Of a DNA stretch of 64,000 bases, positions 9,439 through 19,274 are shown one piece after another. The stretch spans positions 35,679 to 99,678 of the forward strand of contig NZ_JAABNP010000022.1 in assembly GCF_009928485.1 (NCBI RefSeq), read 5' to 3'. A program made the position numbers and the translations under genes. The DNA comes from Clostridium sp. C2-6-12 (GTDB lineage: Bacteria; Bacillota; Clostridia; Clostridiales; Clostridiaceae). The first letter of the stretch is position 1. Each line of letters opens with the position of its first letter. The notes under the pieces are model-generated. The model did no database searches. It was not told where the DNA came from and saw only the letters and a list, made by a program, of their open reading frames with translations.

Positions 9439-11964
9439 TTAAAACATTTGTTTAAATAATCTATTTTCTTTTACATCTTGTGTAACTTTTACTACATTAC
9501 TTGTATCACCAATTAATATTGCACCACATAAACGGTTATTGGCAAAATAGTATTTTGTATATGATCTTTTAACAGGATCTTTAAATTCTACTGTTTTATA
9601 TTGAATGTTAGGATTCTTTCCATTATCTCCAATTGAATATAATGAAGTATTCATTCCATTAAAGGTTATAGCAGCATCTACTGTTTCATAAGTCAATTCA
9701 TCTCCAGCTGCATTGGCTCCAGCAACCCTACCCATTTCTAAAGCTTGTGGCCAAATACCATAATTTATTCCATTATATTCAGCACAATCTCCGCAAGCAT
9801 ATATCTCTGGAATATTAGTTTGCATTTTTTCATTTACAATTACAGCCCTATCTATATTAATTCCTGCTTCTTTTGCTATTTTAGTATTAGCCTTAATACC
9901 TGTAGATATAATCACTAAATCAGCTGGTATAACTTCTTTGCCATTGATTTTTACACCAGTAACATTATCTTCACCTTTTATTTCATCAATTTTAACATTT
10001 AATCTTATATCAATTCCTTCTCCTCTAACTATTTCTTCTAGGAATCTTCCACCTTCTAAATCTAATTGATTAAACATTAATTTGTCAGAAGCTTCTAATA
10101 CAGTAACTTTACATTTTGCTTTACTTAATTCCCATGCAGCTTCAAGTCCAAGAACTCCGCCTCCAATTACAACTGCATTTTTTACCTTAGGTAATAGTTC
10201 TACAACCTTATCAGTATCTGAAATATTACGTATTGCAATTACTTCCTCTTTATCTGCGCCTGGAATTTCAGGAATAAAGCATTCAGAGCCTAAAGCATAT
10301 ATACACTTGTCATATTTAAGCTTAATTCCATCATCAAAATGAACTTCTTTTCCTTTAGTATCAATTTTGATTACTTCTTTTTCAAGGACATTTGTTATAT
10401 TCTTTTCTTTATACCACGCTTCATCATGAATAGCTATTTGTTCTGGTTTAAACTTAGCTATCATTGATTTTGTAAGCATAGGACGATTATATCCTAATAC
10501 ACTTTCATTAGAAACCAAAACTATAGCACAAGTCTCATTTCTTTCCCTTATGGCCGTCGCTGCACTTATTCCCGCGGCACCATTTCCAAGAACTAAATAA
10601 ATTTCATTTGTATTATTCTTATAGTCATTTTCATCAATTTCAACTGTAATGAAATTTTCTTTTCCTACACCACAAACAGGACAAATCTCAAGGCTGGAAT
10701 CAAATATTTCTCCACAAACTAAACATTTCACCAAAGTTCTCTTAGCTGATTTCTTTGGATTTTCTTTGTTTTGTACAATACAACCAAAATTATATCCATA
10801 ATCATAAGCATCACTTAAATCACTATCACTTGGTTTAAATTTAACACGGAAACCATCGATTACCTTCATGTTAAGCTGTTTTAATCTTTCTATAATATGT
10901 GGAACACCTTCTCCGCTCCATCCATAGCTTCCAAAGGCACTAGCATGTTTAGTACCATGAGTTCTTGCAAACATTGATATAGTTAACTCCCAAATAGGTT
11001 CTAGGGCTTCACCAACTATTGTTGGGGTACCTAAAAGAATACCATCTGCAAAAAACAACTCTTCTAATACTTTGCTCTTATCAGTTTCTAATAAATCGTA
11101 ATCTCTTACATCCACGTCACCACTAGCTTTAATTCCCTTTGCTATTTCACCAGCTAATTGCTTTGTGTATCCATAAGCACTTACATAAGGAATAATTACT
11201 GTCTTTCTTGGATTTGGATTAACTATTTCACACCATTTAGCATTTAAAGCTTTAAGTTCTTCTATTCTACAGTCAATTACTGGTCCATGCCCTGTGCAAA
11301 TCATATCAATATCTAAATCTTTAATTCTAGCTAAAGCTTTTATCATAAATGGCTTCTTAAAAGGTCCAATAATATTATCAAAATAATATTTCTTAGCTCT
11401 TAGGTATCCTTCATTATCTGTAACCTTACTTAATAATATTTCATCAAAACTATAATGTGAACCAAAGGAATCACAAGTAAGTAGCGTCTTATCTTCTTCA
11501 ATATATGTATACATTGTATCTGGCCAATGTAAATTAGGAAGTACCATAAAACGTAAAGTTTTATCTCCTAAATCTAAAGTGTCATTTTCTTTTACAGCTA
11601 TGCTATAAAAATCACGATTTACAATATTTTTTAAGAAACCTATAGCAACCCCTGTTCCTACAATTTTAATATTAGGATTTATTTCAATAAGTTTTTCTAT
11701 ACTACCTGCATGATCTGGTTCTGTATGATTTACCACAATATAATCAATTTCATTAATATCTACAAGGTTGCTTAAAGCTTCCAAATATTCGTCTAAGAAT
11801 TTAGCCTTTGCTGTTTCAAATAATACTGTTTTTTGACTTGTCTTAAGCAAATATGAATTATAAGAAGTTCCAAATTCAGTTTCCATTACAATGTCAAATA
11901 CTTTTAAATCAGGATCTAATACTCCTGTCCAATAAAAATTCTTTTTTAGTTCCAGTGTTTTCAT
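9439..11964 (-). CDS. Flavodiiron protein-rubredoxin-NADH oxidoreductase fusion (class F type)
   Basis: An 841-residue single-chain oxygen (and possibly NO or peroxide) reductase. Residues 1-250 are the metallo-beta-lactamase-like diiron domain with HTEPDH at 80-85 and later ligands in NLHWPD, CDSFG and GHGP. Residues about 255-395 are a flavodoxin domain (PYVSAYGYTKQLA). A rubredoxin module follows with CLVC and CPVC separated by only ten residues, the short-spaced form. The last 385 residues are a pyridine-nucleotide disulphide oxidoreductase (GNGAAG, GGGVLG, ACGDCAEY). This order is that described for class F flavodiiron proteins of clostridia, taking electrons from NAD(P)H directly. Monocistronic with its own terminator. 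Confidence 0.93.
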   Translation of the reverse strand: MKTLELKKNFYWTGVLDPDLKVFDIVMETEFGTSYNSYLLKTSQKTVLFETAKAKFLDEYLEALSNLVDINEIDYIVVNHTEPDHAGSIEKLIEINPNIKIVGTGVAIGFLKNIVNRDFYSIAVKENDTLDLGDKTLRFMVLPNLHWPDTMYTYIEEDKTLLTCDSFGSHYSFDEILLSKVTDNEGYLRAKKYYFDNIIGPFKKPFMIKALARIKDLDIDMICTGHGPVIDCRIEELKALNAKWCEIVNPNPRKTVIIPYVSAYGYTKQLAGEIAKGIKASGDVDVRDYDLLETDKSKVLEELFFADGILLGTPTIVGEALEPIWELTISMFARTHGTKHASAFGSYGWSGEGVPHIIERLKQLNMKVIDGFRVKFKPSDSDLSDAYDYGYNFGCIVQNKENPKKSAKRTLVKCLVCGEIFDSSLEICPVCGVGKENFITVEIDENDYKNNTNEIYLVLGNGAAGISAATAIRERNETCAIVLVSNESVLGYNRPMLTKSMIAKFKPEQIAIHDEAWYKEKNITNVLEKEVIKIDTKGKEVHFDDGIKLKYDKCIYALGSECFIPEIPGADKEEVIAIRNISDTDKVVELLPKVKNAVVIGGGVLGLEAAWELSKAKCKVTVLEASDKLMFNQLDLEGGRFLEEIVRGEGIDIRLNVKIDEIKGEDNVTGVKINGKEVIPADLVIISTGIKANTKIAKEAGINIDRAVIVNEKMQTNIPEIYACGDCAEYNGINYGIWPQALEMGRVAGANAAGDELTYETVDAAITFNGMNTSLYSIGDNGKNPNIQYKTVEFKDPVKRSYTKYYFANNRLCGAILIGDTSNVVKVTQDVKENRLFKQMF

Positions 11965-12052
11965 GTAAAAATCCTCCTTCTCGATGCCAAATCATATTAG
12001 TTTTATGACAATATTATACCTCTTTACACATAATAATTCATATATTTTTCTT

Positions 12053-13309
12053 TTAAATAAAAAAATAATATGAATTTAAAAGATAAACTTCATTATATTT
12101 AACAGCCATTTTCCACAATTTCTTTTTAATCGTTCCAATAGATATTTTCTCTTCCTTAAAATCTTCAAGACTCTTTAAAAAACTCTTTTTTTCTTTTTCA
12201 TCTGCCTTGTTCTTAAAATATCCCCATACATGCATTAAGGCATTTAAACAATTTCCTAAATTAATCTCCATTTCCATAGCTTCTTCTATTAAGTTATAAA
12301 ATTTAAGAAATGGGTAATCAGATTTATCCTTTAATAGTTTTCTTATTTCTAAATAATTTTGAGGAGAATTTTCTAATATAGTGTATTTATATTTTGCCCA
12401 CTCTTCTTCAAGTCTTTTAATTTTATTACCTTGACTAACAACATTTATGCATTTTACAGCTGAAAGATTTTTATCTTTAACTTCAAGCATTATATCAATA
12501 TCTTCTCTATCTAAACTTTCATAAAACCTTATGAATTCATTAATTCTTATTGTATTTGAATGTGAACCTATTTTTTTTAAAGGATTTTGCTGAGAATAAT
12601 GAATTTTTTGATATCCATCTTTTTCTTTCCACGTTTCTTTGCATTTATTAATCCAATATTTATCACTTTTTTCTTTATCATATGAATTAATTTCATTATG
12701 AAGATTATCAAAAATAACTGGTATATTAAGTTTTTTTCCTATTTCTAAAACTTCATTTATATTATAAGATTTATCATCATTTTCAATAACAAGTCTCTCT
12801 TTCACATTGTTACCTAATAAAGAATAATTATTTATGAATCTTTCTATTGCTTGCTCTTTATCATTGTAAACTCCACCAATATGAAGAACAATTTTATGCT
12901 CACTTCCTACTCCAAGGGTATCTAATACTTTAGTATGATAATTCAAATCCTCAATTGCCCTATCCACTACTTCTACATTAGGTGAATTAAGTACTGTGTA
13001 TTGACCTGGATGCATTGAAACTCTCATATTGCTTTTTCTTATCTTCTCTCCAATTTTATTGAATTCAGAAAAAAATATCTTTTCCCATGAAATAGTATTA
13101 ATTGGACTTGAACCAAAAGGAATTAAATCTGAACTAATTCTAAAAAGTTTTATGTCATTTTTAATATTGTAATCAATAATATTTTCAAGAGAATTTAAAT
13201 TAAAAGAAATCAAATCTAATAATTTTTCTTCATCTATATTTTTAGCTATAGAACTTTTTAAATTAGTATTTTGTATTCCAATAGTTAAACATGCATATCC
13301 TATACTCAT
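12053..13309 (-). CDS. uvsE: UV DNA damage endonuclease UvsE
   Basis: A 418-residue protein beginning MSIGYACLTIGIQNTNLK with the UvdE-family segments FRISSDLIPFGSSP, MRVSMHPGQYTVLNSP, KIVLHIGGVYNDKE, RLVIENDDKSYN and PVIFDNLHNEIN, whose His, Glu and Asp residues bind the metal cluster of the TIM-barrel active site. It nicks DNA 5' to UV photoproducts, an alternative to UvrABC. The C-terminal 110 residues after the barrel (YFKNKADEKEKKSFLKSL) are the usual clostridial/Bacillus extension. AGGAGGAAAAG directly precedes the ATG. It stands alone. Confidence 0.93.
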   Translation of the reverse strand: MSIGYACLTIGIQNTNLKSSIAKNIDEEKLLDLISFNLNSLENIIDYNIKNDIKLFRISSDLIPFGSSPINTISWEKIFFSEFNKIGEKIRKSNMRVSMHPGQYTVLNSPNVEVVDRAIEDLNYHTKVLDTLGVGSEHKIVLHIGGVYNDKEQAIERFINNYSLLGNNVKERLVIENDDKSYNINEVLEIGKKLNIPVIFDNLHNEINSYDKEKSDKYWINKCKETWKEKDGYQKIHYSQQNPLKKIGSHSNTIRINEFIRFYESLDREDIDIMLEVKDKNLSAVKCINVVSQGNKIKRLEEEWAKYKYTILENSPQNYLEIRKLLKDKSDYPFLKFYNLIEEAMEMEINLGNCLNALMHVWGYFKNKADEKEKKSFLKSLEDFKEEKISIGTIKKKLWKMAVKYNEVYLLNSYYFFI

Positions 13310-13454
13310 CTTTTCCTCCTATTACAAGAATAATGTTATTCCATCAGTAAAGTAACATTACTTTTCCATACTAAAATATTAATATAAATTTGAACTTTTC
13401 AATCAATTCAGAGTTATGTTTTCGGATGAAATCTCTTAACGCGATTACAAGAAA

Positions 13455-13577
13455 GTTTCGCATTGTGGCATAGCTGCTCTTTTTATAAGTGAGAAGTTCC
13501 CAATTGTGGCATAGCCACTCTTTTCAGAAGTGAGAAGTTCCGCATTGTGGCATAGCCACTCTTTTTAGTAGTGCATA
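13455..13577 (+). repeat. Three tandem 41-bp repeat units
   Basis: Units start at 13455, 13496 and 13537, exactly 41 bp apart. Each has GTTYC, then CATTGTGGCATAGCCACTC (small hairpin GTGGC-ATA-GCCAC) and CTTTTTATAAGTGAGAA or a variant. The last unit runs into the diguanylate cyclase gene and supplies its stop codon. Other copies lie at 6871, 23470, 27720, 50828 and 50869. Confidence 0.85.
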
Positions 13578-14770
13578 ATTTTATTTTTCCCTTGAATTTT
13601 TGCTTGATACAATGAAATATCTGCATTTCTAATACATTCATATACTGCTTCTATATTATCTGGCACAATTGTAGCTACGCCTAAGCTTGCTGTGACATAT
13701 TCGCAGACTTCTGAATATTCATGGATAATTTTTAAATTGTAGATTTTCTCTTTTATTTCTTTAGCAATTTCATAAATTTCCCTTTCATCTGTCTGCAATG
13801 CAATATACACAAATTCTTCTCCTCCATATCTGCCAACAAAGTCTCTTGAACCTCTCAGTGTTTCATTTAGTTTACATGATACTTTTCTAAGAACCTCATC
13901 ACCATTTACATGCCCATATTTATCATTATATGACTTAAAATTATCTATATCTATCATTATAATTGAAACTGGAGTTTCTTTTTTCTCATATTTAAATAAA
14001 TTCTCAATAAATTCTCTTAAGGCCCTTCTGTTATTGAGATTTGTCAACTCATCCTTTAATGATAATTTTTTTAACTTTTTATTAGCTTCTTGAAGCTTTT
14101 TGTACATAGTTTTATTTTCACTTATTTCTCTTTTTAATTTTTCGTTGGCTTCAATCACTAAGTTTTTACCTCTAAAATTAATATATAAGTTTTTATATAA
14201 GGTTCTAGAAACAACATATGCACAAATTATAAAAATAATACTATTTATATAATGACCTAAAATTATATCACTTGAGGATTGAAAATATGGCAATCCAAAA
14301 AATAATACCCATGTAGAAATAAAATATGCACTTATTAATCTTCTACTATCTATATAATATATCACTGAACAGGCTATTAAATTCAGCATATACACCATAA
14401 TTTGTCCATAAGTTTTTTGGTCCATTAAGGATATTATAGCTCCCCACACCATCATGAAAATAATATAACTAGTAGTAATAAACTCCATCATCTTCAAATT
14501 TCTTAAACACACCTTAGTATTTTTTAAACAAAATAAATATAGAAAGTTTATCCCAATCATTAAAAAATACATAAAAAAATAGGTATTAAATTTAAAGTCA
14601 TTGACGTGTTTATTATAATTCAAAATTGTATCTGTTAAACAAAGCATTATTTCAGCAAATATTATGTATTTGCTGTATATTCTTCCTCTTCGTATATTTA
14701 TTTTTATCGTTTCGTTTCTAAAAGAATCTTCTTCATTTAAGGTTAGATTAAGTGAACTTTTAATTTTCAT
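13565..14770 (-). CDS. Membrane diguanylate cyclase (GGDEF protein)
   Basis: A 401-residue protein with about six predicted membrane helices in residues 35-200, a short coiled coil (about 205-235) and a C-terminal GGDEF domain: LTNLNNRRAL, IDIDNFKSYNDKYGHVNGDEVL and the active-site loop GRYGGEEF. It should make cyclic di-GMP; a CxxD-type RxxD inhibitory site is not evident before GGEEF. The membrane part may sense a ligand. The promoter on its upstream side carries the direct repeats thought to bind the neighbouring SARP-type regulator. The stop codon and the last two codons lie inside a copy of the 41-bp repeat, so the 3' end was probably reshaped by repeat insertion. Confidence 0.9.
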   Translation of the reverse strand: MKIKSSLNLTLNEEDSFRNETIKINIRRGRIYSKYIIFAEIMLCLTDTILNYNKHVNDFKFNTYFFMYFLMIGINFLYLFCLKNTKVCLRNLKMMEFITTSYIIFMMVWGAIISLMDQKTYGQIMVYMLNLIACSVIYYIDSRRLISAYFISTWVLFFGLPYFQSSSDIILGHYINSIIFIICAYVVSRTLYKNLYINFRGKNLVIEANEKLKREISENKTMYKKLQEANKKLKKLSLKDELTNLNNRRALREFIENLFKYEKKETPVSIIMIDIDNFKSYNDKYGHVNGDEVLRKVSCKLNETLRGSRDFVGRYGGEEFVYIALQTDEREIYEIAKEIKEKIYNLKIIHEYSEVCEYVTASLGVATIVPDNIEAVYECIRNADISLYQAKIQGKNKIMHY

Positions 14771-14859
14771 AACTCTCTCTCCAATCTTAAAACCTATGTA
14801 AAACTTTGAAGTAATACATTAAAATTAATATTATTCCATATTTTACTAAGGTAAATCTA

Positions 14860-14901
14860 CTATTATATTTTAAAGCATGATTCTGACAAAACTCTGACAA
14901 A
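14860..14901 (-). promoter_or_regulatory. Promoter of the diguanylate cyclase gene with direct-repeat operator
   Basis: On the minus strand TTTGTCAGA is repeated at an 11-bp interval (14901 down to 14882). The inner copy contains TTGTCA, 16 bp upstream of a perfect TATAAT. SARP-family regulators bind direct repeats with an 11-bp period that overlap -35, so this is a good candidate target of the response regulator at 14993. The identical arrangement occurs at 4395-4414. Confidence 0.7.
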
Positions 14902-14933
14902 ATATGAAAGCCTCTAAAACTTTTATATAAAAA

Positions 14934-14970
14934 AACACTAAACATTTAAAAAACAAAAATGTTTAGTGTT
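14934..14970 (-). terminator. Terminator of the sensor kinase-response regulator operon
   Basis: Stem AACACTAAACATTT / AAATGTTTAGTGTT followed on the minus strand by TTTTTTTAT, 22 bp after the regulator's stop codon. Confidence 0.88.
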
Positions 14971-14992
14971 CCTCAATTCTCAAATAAATTTA

Positions 14993-15880
14993 TTATAAAT
15001 TAGAATTTAACTCTCCCAATGCAATTGTATACTTCTTTCTTAATTCCTGCTTTCTAGGCTCTGTCCAAAGCCACCCTTCCTCTTCTAAATAATCCTCTTT
15101 ATAAATATCTAAAGCTTTATTAACTAATATTTCATCATCTTTCTCTATTGCTTGTTGTAACAAGTTTTCAAATTCAACAGTATCTATATAAACATCTTTT
15201 ATGCAAAGTAAATAATTGTCTCCAATATACTTAATGCTTATTTCCCTACTATCATATTCCCTAAGAACCTTTCTAATTGAATATATTGTACTTTGAAGAT
15301 TAACTAATGCTTTTCTAGGTTCTAAATCTGGCCAAAGCAAATCACATAATTTTTCTTTATGTATTGGCATTTCTCTATTTTCAAGTAAATATGCAAATAA
15401 TTCTGCAGATTTTTTTCTATTCCACTTAACTATATCTTCTCCTATCTTAACAACAAACTTGCCTAGGGTATATATAGCTAGTTTAGGTCTCTCCTCTTTT
15501 TCTTGTAAATTAATTGAACTTTTACCAATAAGCCTGTCCAAGGCTCTTACTAGTCTTTCTTCCCTAATCGGTTTTAGTACATAATCAATTGCATTTACAT
15601 CAAAAGCTTCTGTTGCATAAGAATTATAAGCTGTAATAAAAGCAATCTTAATATCTGGTGAAATATCAAACAGCTTCTCTGCCAGCTCAAGACCATTCAT
15701 TACAGGCATTTCTATATCTAGTAATGCAACATCAAAGTTTAATTTATCTGCTTCTTCCAATGCTTTTAAAGGATTAGTGCAGGTTACTGTTACTATACAA
15801 TCAAAAACTTTATATTTCTTTACATAAAAATTTATTTCATTTAATATATCTACCTCATCATCTACAATTAAAATATTCAT
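14993..15880 (-). CDS. Response regulator with SARP/BTAD-type output domain
   Basis: A 295-residue protein with an intact receiver domain (VDDEVDI, phosphoacceptor Asp in ALLDIEMPVMNG, KPI at the conserved Lys) followed by a winged-helix DNA-binding segment (WNRKKSAELFAYLLENREMP, CDLLWPDLEPRKALVNLQST) and the start of a bacterial transcriptional activation domain (YIDTVEFENLLQQAI). This receiver-SARP order is known from clostridia and paenibacilli. It lies 49 bp after the hybrid kinase and is surely its partner. Likely targets are promoters with two TTTGTCAGA repeats, one directly downstream in front of the diguanylate cyclase gene. Confidence 0.9.
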   Translation of the reverse strand: MNILIVDDEVDILNEINFYVKKYKVFDCIVTVTCTNPLKALEEADKLNFDVALLDIEMPVMNGLELAEKLFDISPDIKIAFITAYNSYATEAFDVNAIDYVLKPIREERLVRALDRLIGKSSINLQEKEERPKLAIYTLGKFVVKIGEDIVKWNRKKSAELFAYLLENREMPIHKEKLCDLLWPDLEPRKALVNLQSTIYSIRKVLREYDSREISIKYIGDNYLLCIKDVYIDTVEFENLLQQAIEKDDEILVNKALDIYKEDYLEEEGWLWTEPRKQELRKKYTIALGELNSNL

Positions 15881-15929
15881 TTTATTTTTCCCCTTTATTT
15901 TTTTATTTTAATACATCTATTATATCTAC

Positions 15930-18900
15930 TTATTCTTTTTCGAAATGACTTTCTGCATCTATTTTTCTATACGGTATATAAAATTCTACTTTTGTTCCAT
16001 TTTCTATACCTCGCGTTATAGTGAGTCCTCTTCCATATAATTTTATAAGTCTTCTATGTATATTTTTTATTCCTACACTTCCGTTTTCTATATTTCCAGA
16101 AAGAATATCCTTCAATCTTCCTTCATCAATTCCAATTCCGTTATCAATTACAGATATTTTTATATATTCCCCTTCATCCTTTACTGTAATAAGTATTTTC
16201 CCCCCATCAAGCATAGGCATAATTCCATGTCTTACTGCATTTTCAACTAAAGGCTGCACACAAAGCAATGGTACTGTACAGCTTATATCATCAATTTCAA
16301 ATTCAACACAAAGTCGTTCCTTAAAACGAGCTTGTTCAATAGAAAGATATGCTCTTACAAGACTTAGTTCCTTTTTGAGAGAAGTAAGCCCCTCATTAGT
16401 TTCAAAATCAAAACTTCCTCTTAAATAATCAGATAAATCAAGTACAAGTTCTTTAGCTTTAGCTGGATTAGTTACAGTTAATGAAGAAATAACACTTAAA
16501 GCATTATATATAAAATGAGGCTTTATTTGAGCCTGTAAAAAGGATAATTCAGTAGCCACAAGACTATTTACTGCCTTTTTCATATTTATAAGACTGTTAA
16601 CTCTGGCATTTAATTCTTCAGCTTCAAAAGGCTTTATTAAATAATCATTAGCTCCTAATTTAAATCCTGTAGAAATATCATTGATATGTCTGCTGGTTGT
16701 TAGAAGTAATACTGGTAGCTCTACTGGAAGATATTTTTCTCTTATTTTTTTCAGCACATCATATCCTGAAATATCAGGCATCATAACATTTAAAATAACA
16801 ACATCAAACTTTACTCCATCCTCAAAAAACTTCAAGGCCTCTTCCCCAGTTCCAATTCCTTGTACTGTATAATCAAGTAAACATAAATTATTAATTAAAG
16901 CTTTTAAACTAATAAGGTCATATTCAACTACAAGTATATTGTATTTATCAAGGATTTTTCTATTTTCTATAGTTTCTTCCTCACTTTTTGAGATTGTATA
17001 GGAAACTTCCTTTGATTCAATAGCATTTTGATCTTGCTCCTCTGCCAAAGGTAATGTAAAAAAGAAAGAAGATCCCTTTCCATATTCTGATTTTACACCA
17101 ATCTTTCCTCCCTGAAGTTCTATCAATTGTTTAGCTATAGATAAACCAATTCCTATTCCTCCATAACCTTTCTCCCCATTTGCTTGTCTAAAAGAATTAA
17201 ATATTCCTTCTAAATCTTTCTCTTCAATTCCTATTCCTGTATCTTCAATATATATAGTTATAATGTTCTCTGAAAAATCTGCACTTACCCTTATATATCC
17301 TTCTTCAGTAAACTTTAAAGCATTTTCTAAGAGATTATAAAAAATTTGTCCCATTCTTTCTTCATCGCAAAATACAAGTGGTGCATCTTTAGATATGCAA
17401 TTTTCAAAGACTATATTTTTCCCACCCTTTAAATATTTCAAGGCAAATATTACTTTTTCTGCAATCATTCCTATATTAATAGGCTTTGGATATATCTTTA
17501 ATTCATTATGCTCTAAATTTGAAATATCTATAATATCATTAATTAAATTGTATAACCTTCTTGAGGATGCAAGAATCACTTCTAAATTTTCATTTTGCTC
17601 ATGGTTTAATTCTCCTCCAATACCTTTTACCATTGATTCAGTAATATTTATTATTCCATTTAAAGGAGTTCTTAACTCATGTGAAGTATTTGCAAGAAAT
17701 TCATCCTTTAACTTATCTAAAGAAATAAGCTTATCAGATAATTTTTCTACCCTCTCAAAAGCTAATGAAAATCTCTCTGCTAAAATATATGCTTGAATAA
17801 ATATAACCATAAATACAGCTATTTCCATGCTTGGACCATATTTATCATTAAGCATATTCCAATGATAGAGAACATCATTTATAAAGGTTGCTAAAATTAA
17901 TATTGCTTCTATTAAAAGAAGGATAGCTCCCTCTCGTTTTCTTATAAATGCTATTATTATTGAAATTAAAATATATCCATACATACCTATAATTAAAATT
18001 TCATAAAAAATTAGATACTTTGTAAAAACACTAATTGGCATAATAATAGTAAATATACTTATAATAATACCCACATACATTGCAATTCTCTTTATCTTAT
18101 TGGAGACCTCTTCGGGACAAAGTTCATGAACAAAAGCTATTGTCATAATCAATCCCCAATACATAGTCATGTATTCTAGAGTGACCATCCAATTTATAGT
18201 AGCTGATGGCACAAAATTCAAAATTAAATATTCACCTGTAATTGTAATTCTTATTGCAACGATTAATATAACTATTCCAAAGTAAAGGGCTGATTTATCT
18301 CTCTTTTGAAGTAAAAACAAAGCTATATGATAAAGTGACATAATCATAGTTACACCAAGCATAAACATAGCTTTGCCAGAATCAAATTCTTTTAATTCTC
18401 TTATGTCACTATCATTACCCATATATATGGAATGCCACATTCCGCCTCTTGAATATGTAAAGTTTGATATTTGAACTATAATTTCAAAATCCTTTGAAGA
18501 ATTTTGAAAGCTGACTGTTTGAGGATTAAATTCTGGTATTGAGGTTTCTTTTGTCTTTCCAACTCTTCCGCTCTCTGCTACTAATTGATTATTTACCATT
18601 AGTTTATATGAAGTAGAATTTGTTAACATTTTTAATCCTTTTAAAGAATTCATGTCATTTGTTTTAATTCTTAATCTATAAGTTGAATAACCATACGAAG
18701 GCAGTTTCTTCCCATTTAACTCATAATTAGTCCATACACTGGGAACCCTAAAATAACCATCTGGTTTTATTGGAATTTCCTTATGAAAGTCTTCATAGGT
18801 TAATAATTGATTCCAATAAAATTCCCACTCTCCATCAAGACTTACAACCCCATCTTTCTTAAAGTCCCAATTAACAAGATCCAAAGTTCCTTCTTTTGCT

Positions 18901-19007
18901 GATAAATGGCTCTTTTGTGTTTGATTAAATACATTAAATATAACTGCTAATATAAAAAGAATAATTACGACAATTATTACAAAAATTCTATTTTTAAAAA
19001 CCTTCAT
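15930..19007 (-). CDS. Hybrid sensor kinase with two kinase cores and a pseudo-receiver
   Basis: A 1025-residue membrane sensor. Order: one N-terminal helix; 7TMR-DISM extracellular jelly-roll domain ([30 protein letters not shown]); seven membrane helices (about 205-405); HisKA with phospho-His in [12 protein letters not shown]; HATPase ([38 protein letters not shown]); a receiver-like domain; then a second, LytS-type kinase region with [29 protein letters not shown] and a second HATPase. In the receiver the phosphoacceptor position reads VILNVMMPD, Asn in place of Asp, and the acidic pair reads VVEYD, so it is probably not phosphorylated. The paired regulator gene follows 49 bp downstream. 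GGAGG precedes the ATG. Confidence 0.9.
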   Translation of the reverse strand: MKVFKNRIFVIIVVIILFILAVIFNVFNQTQKSHLSAKEGTLDLVNWDFKKDGVVSLDGEWEFYWNQLLTYEDFHKEIPIKPDGYFRVPSVWTNYELNGKKLPSYGYSTYRLRIKTNDMNSLKGLKMLTNSTSYKLMVNNQLVAESGRVGKTKETSIPEFNPQTVSFQNSSKDFEIIVQISNFTYSRGGMWHSIYMGNDSDIRELKEFDSGKAMFMLGVTMIMSLYHIALFLLQKRDKSALYFGIVILIVAIRITITGEYLILNFVPSATINWMVTLEYMTMYWGLIMTIAFVHELCPEEVSNKIKRIAMYVGIIISIFTIIMPISVFTKYLIFYEILIIGMYGYILISIIIAFIRKREGAILLLIEAILILATFINDVLYHWNMLNDKYGPSMEIAVFMVIFIQAYILAERFSLAFERVEKLSDKLISLDKLKDEFLANTSHELRTPLNGIINITESMVKGIGGELNHEQNENLEVILASSRRLYNLINDIIDISNLEHNELKIYPKPINIGMIAEKVIFALKYLKGGKNIVFENCISKDAPLVFCDEERMGQIFYNLLENALKFTEEGYIRVSADFSENIITIYIEDTGIGIEEKDLEGIFNSFRQANGEKGYGGIGIGLSIAKQLIELQGGKIGVKSEYGKGSSFFFTLPLAEEQDQNAIESKEVSYTISKSEEETIENRKILDKYNILVVEYDLISLKALINNLCLLDYTVQGIGTGEEALKFFEDGVKFDVVILNVMMPDISGYDVLKKIREKYLPVELPVLLLTTSRHINDISTGFKLGANDYLIKPFEAEELNARVNSLINMKKAVNSLVATELSFLQAQIKPHFIYNALSVISSLTVTNPAKAKELVLDLSDYLRGSFDFETNEGLTSLKKELSLVRAYLSIEQARFKERLCVEFEIDDISCTVPLLCVQPLVENAVRHGIMPMLDGGKILITVKDEGEYIKISVIDNGIGIDEGRLKDILSGNIENGSVGIKNIHRRLIKLYGRGLTITRGIENGTKVEFYIPYRKIDAESHFEKE

Positions 19008-19190
19008 ATATCCTCCAACTCTTATAAATTAAATGTGATCATAGCACAACAATTTTAATCCTTTATAATCATCTCTGTGATTTTAAATATTATCCTCTAT
19101 AGCTTATCCAACATCTTAGTTAGTCTAATAACAGTATAAGGCAAATTTTTATGTAATATAACCCAATAATCAAATTAATATGAAAATAAA

Positions 19191-19232
19191 AAAGTCATTT
19201 TGCGTGAGCTATAACTCATGTAAAATGACTTT
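19191..19232 (-). terminator. Terminator of the flavoprotein gene
   Basis: Stem AAAGTCATTTT / AAAATGACTTT with further pairing in the loop (ACATGAG / CTCACG, imperfect), followed on the minus strand by TTTATTTTC. Confidence 0.82.
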
Positions 19233-19274
19233 AAGTACTTTTAATTATATATAATTATTGTAATTCCCAAAAGA

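Noticed and set aside
13455..13577. CRISPR array
   Set aside because: Three tandem 41-bp units directly adjoin without variable spacers, and no cas genes are near.
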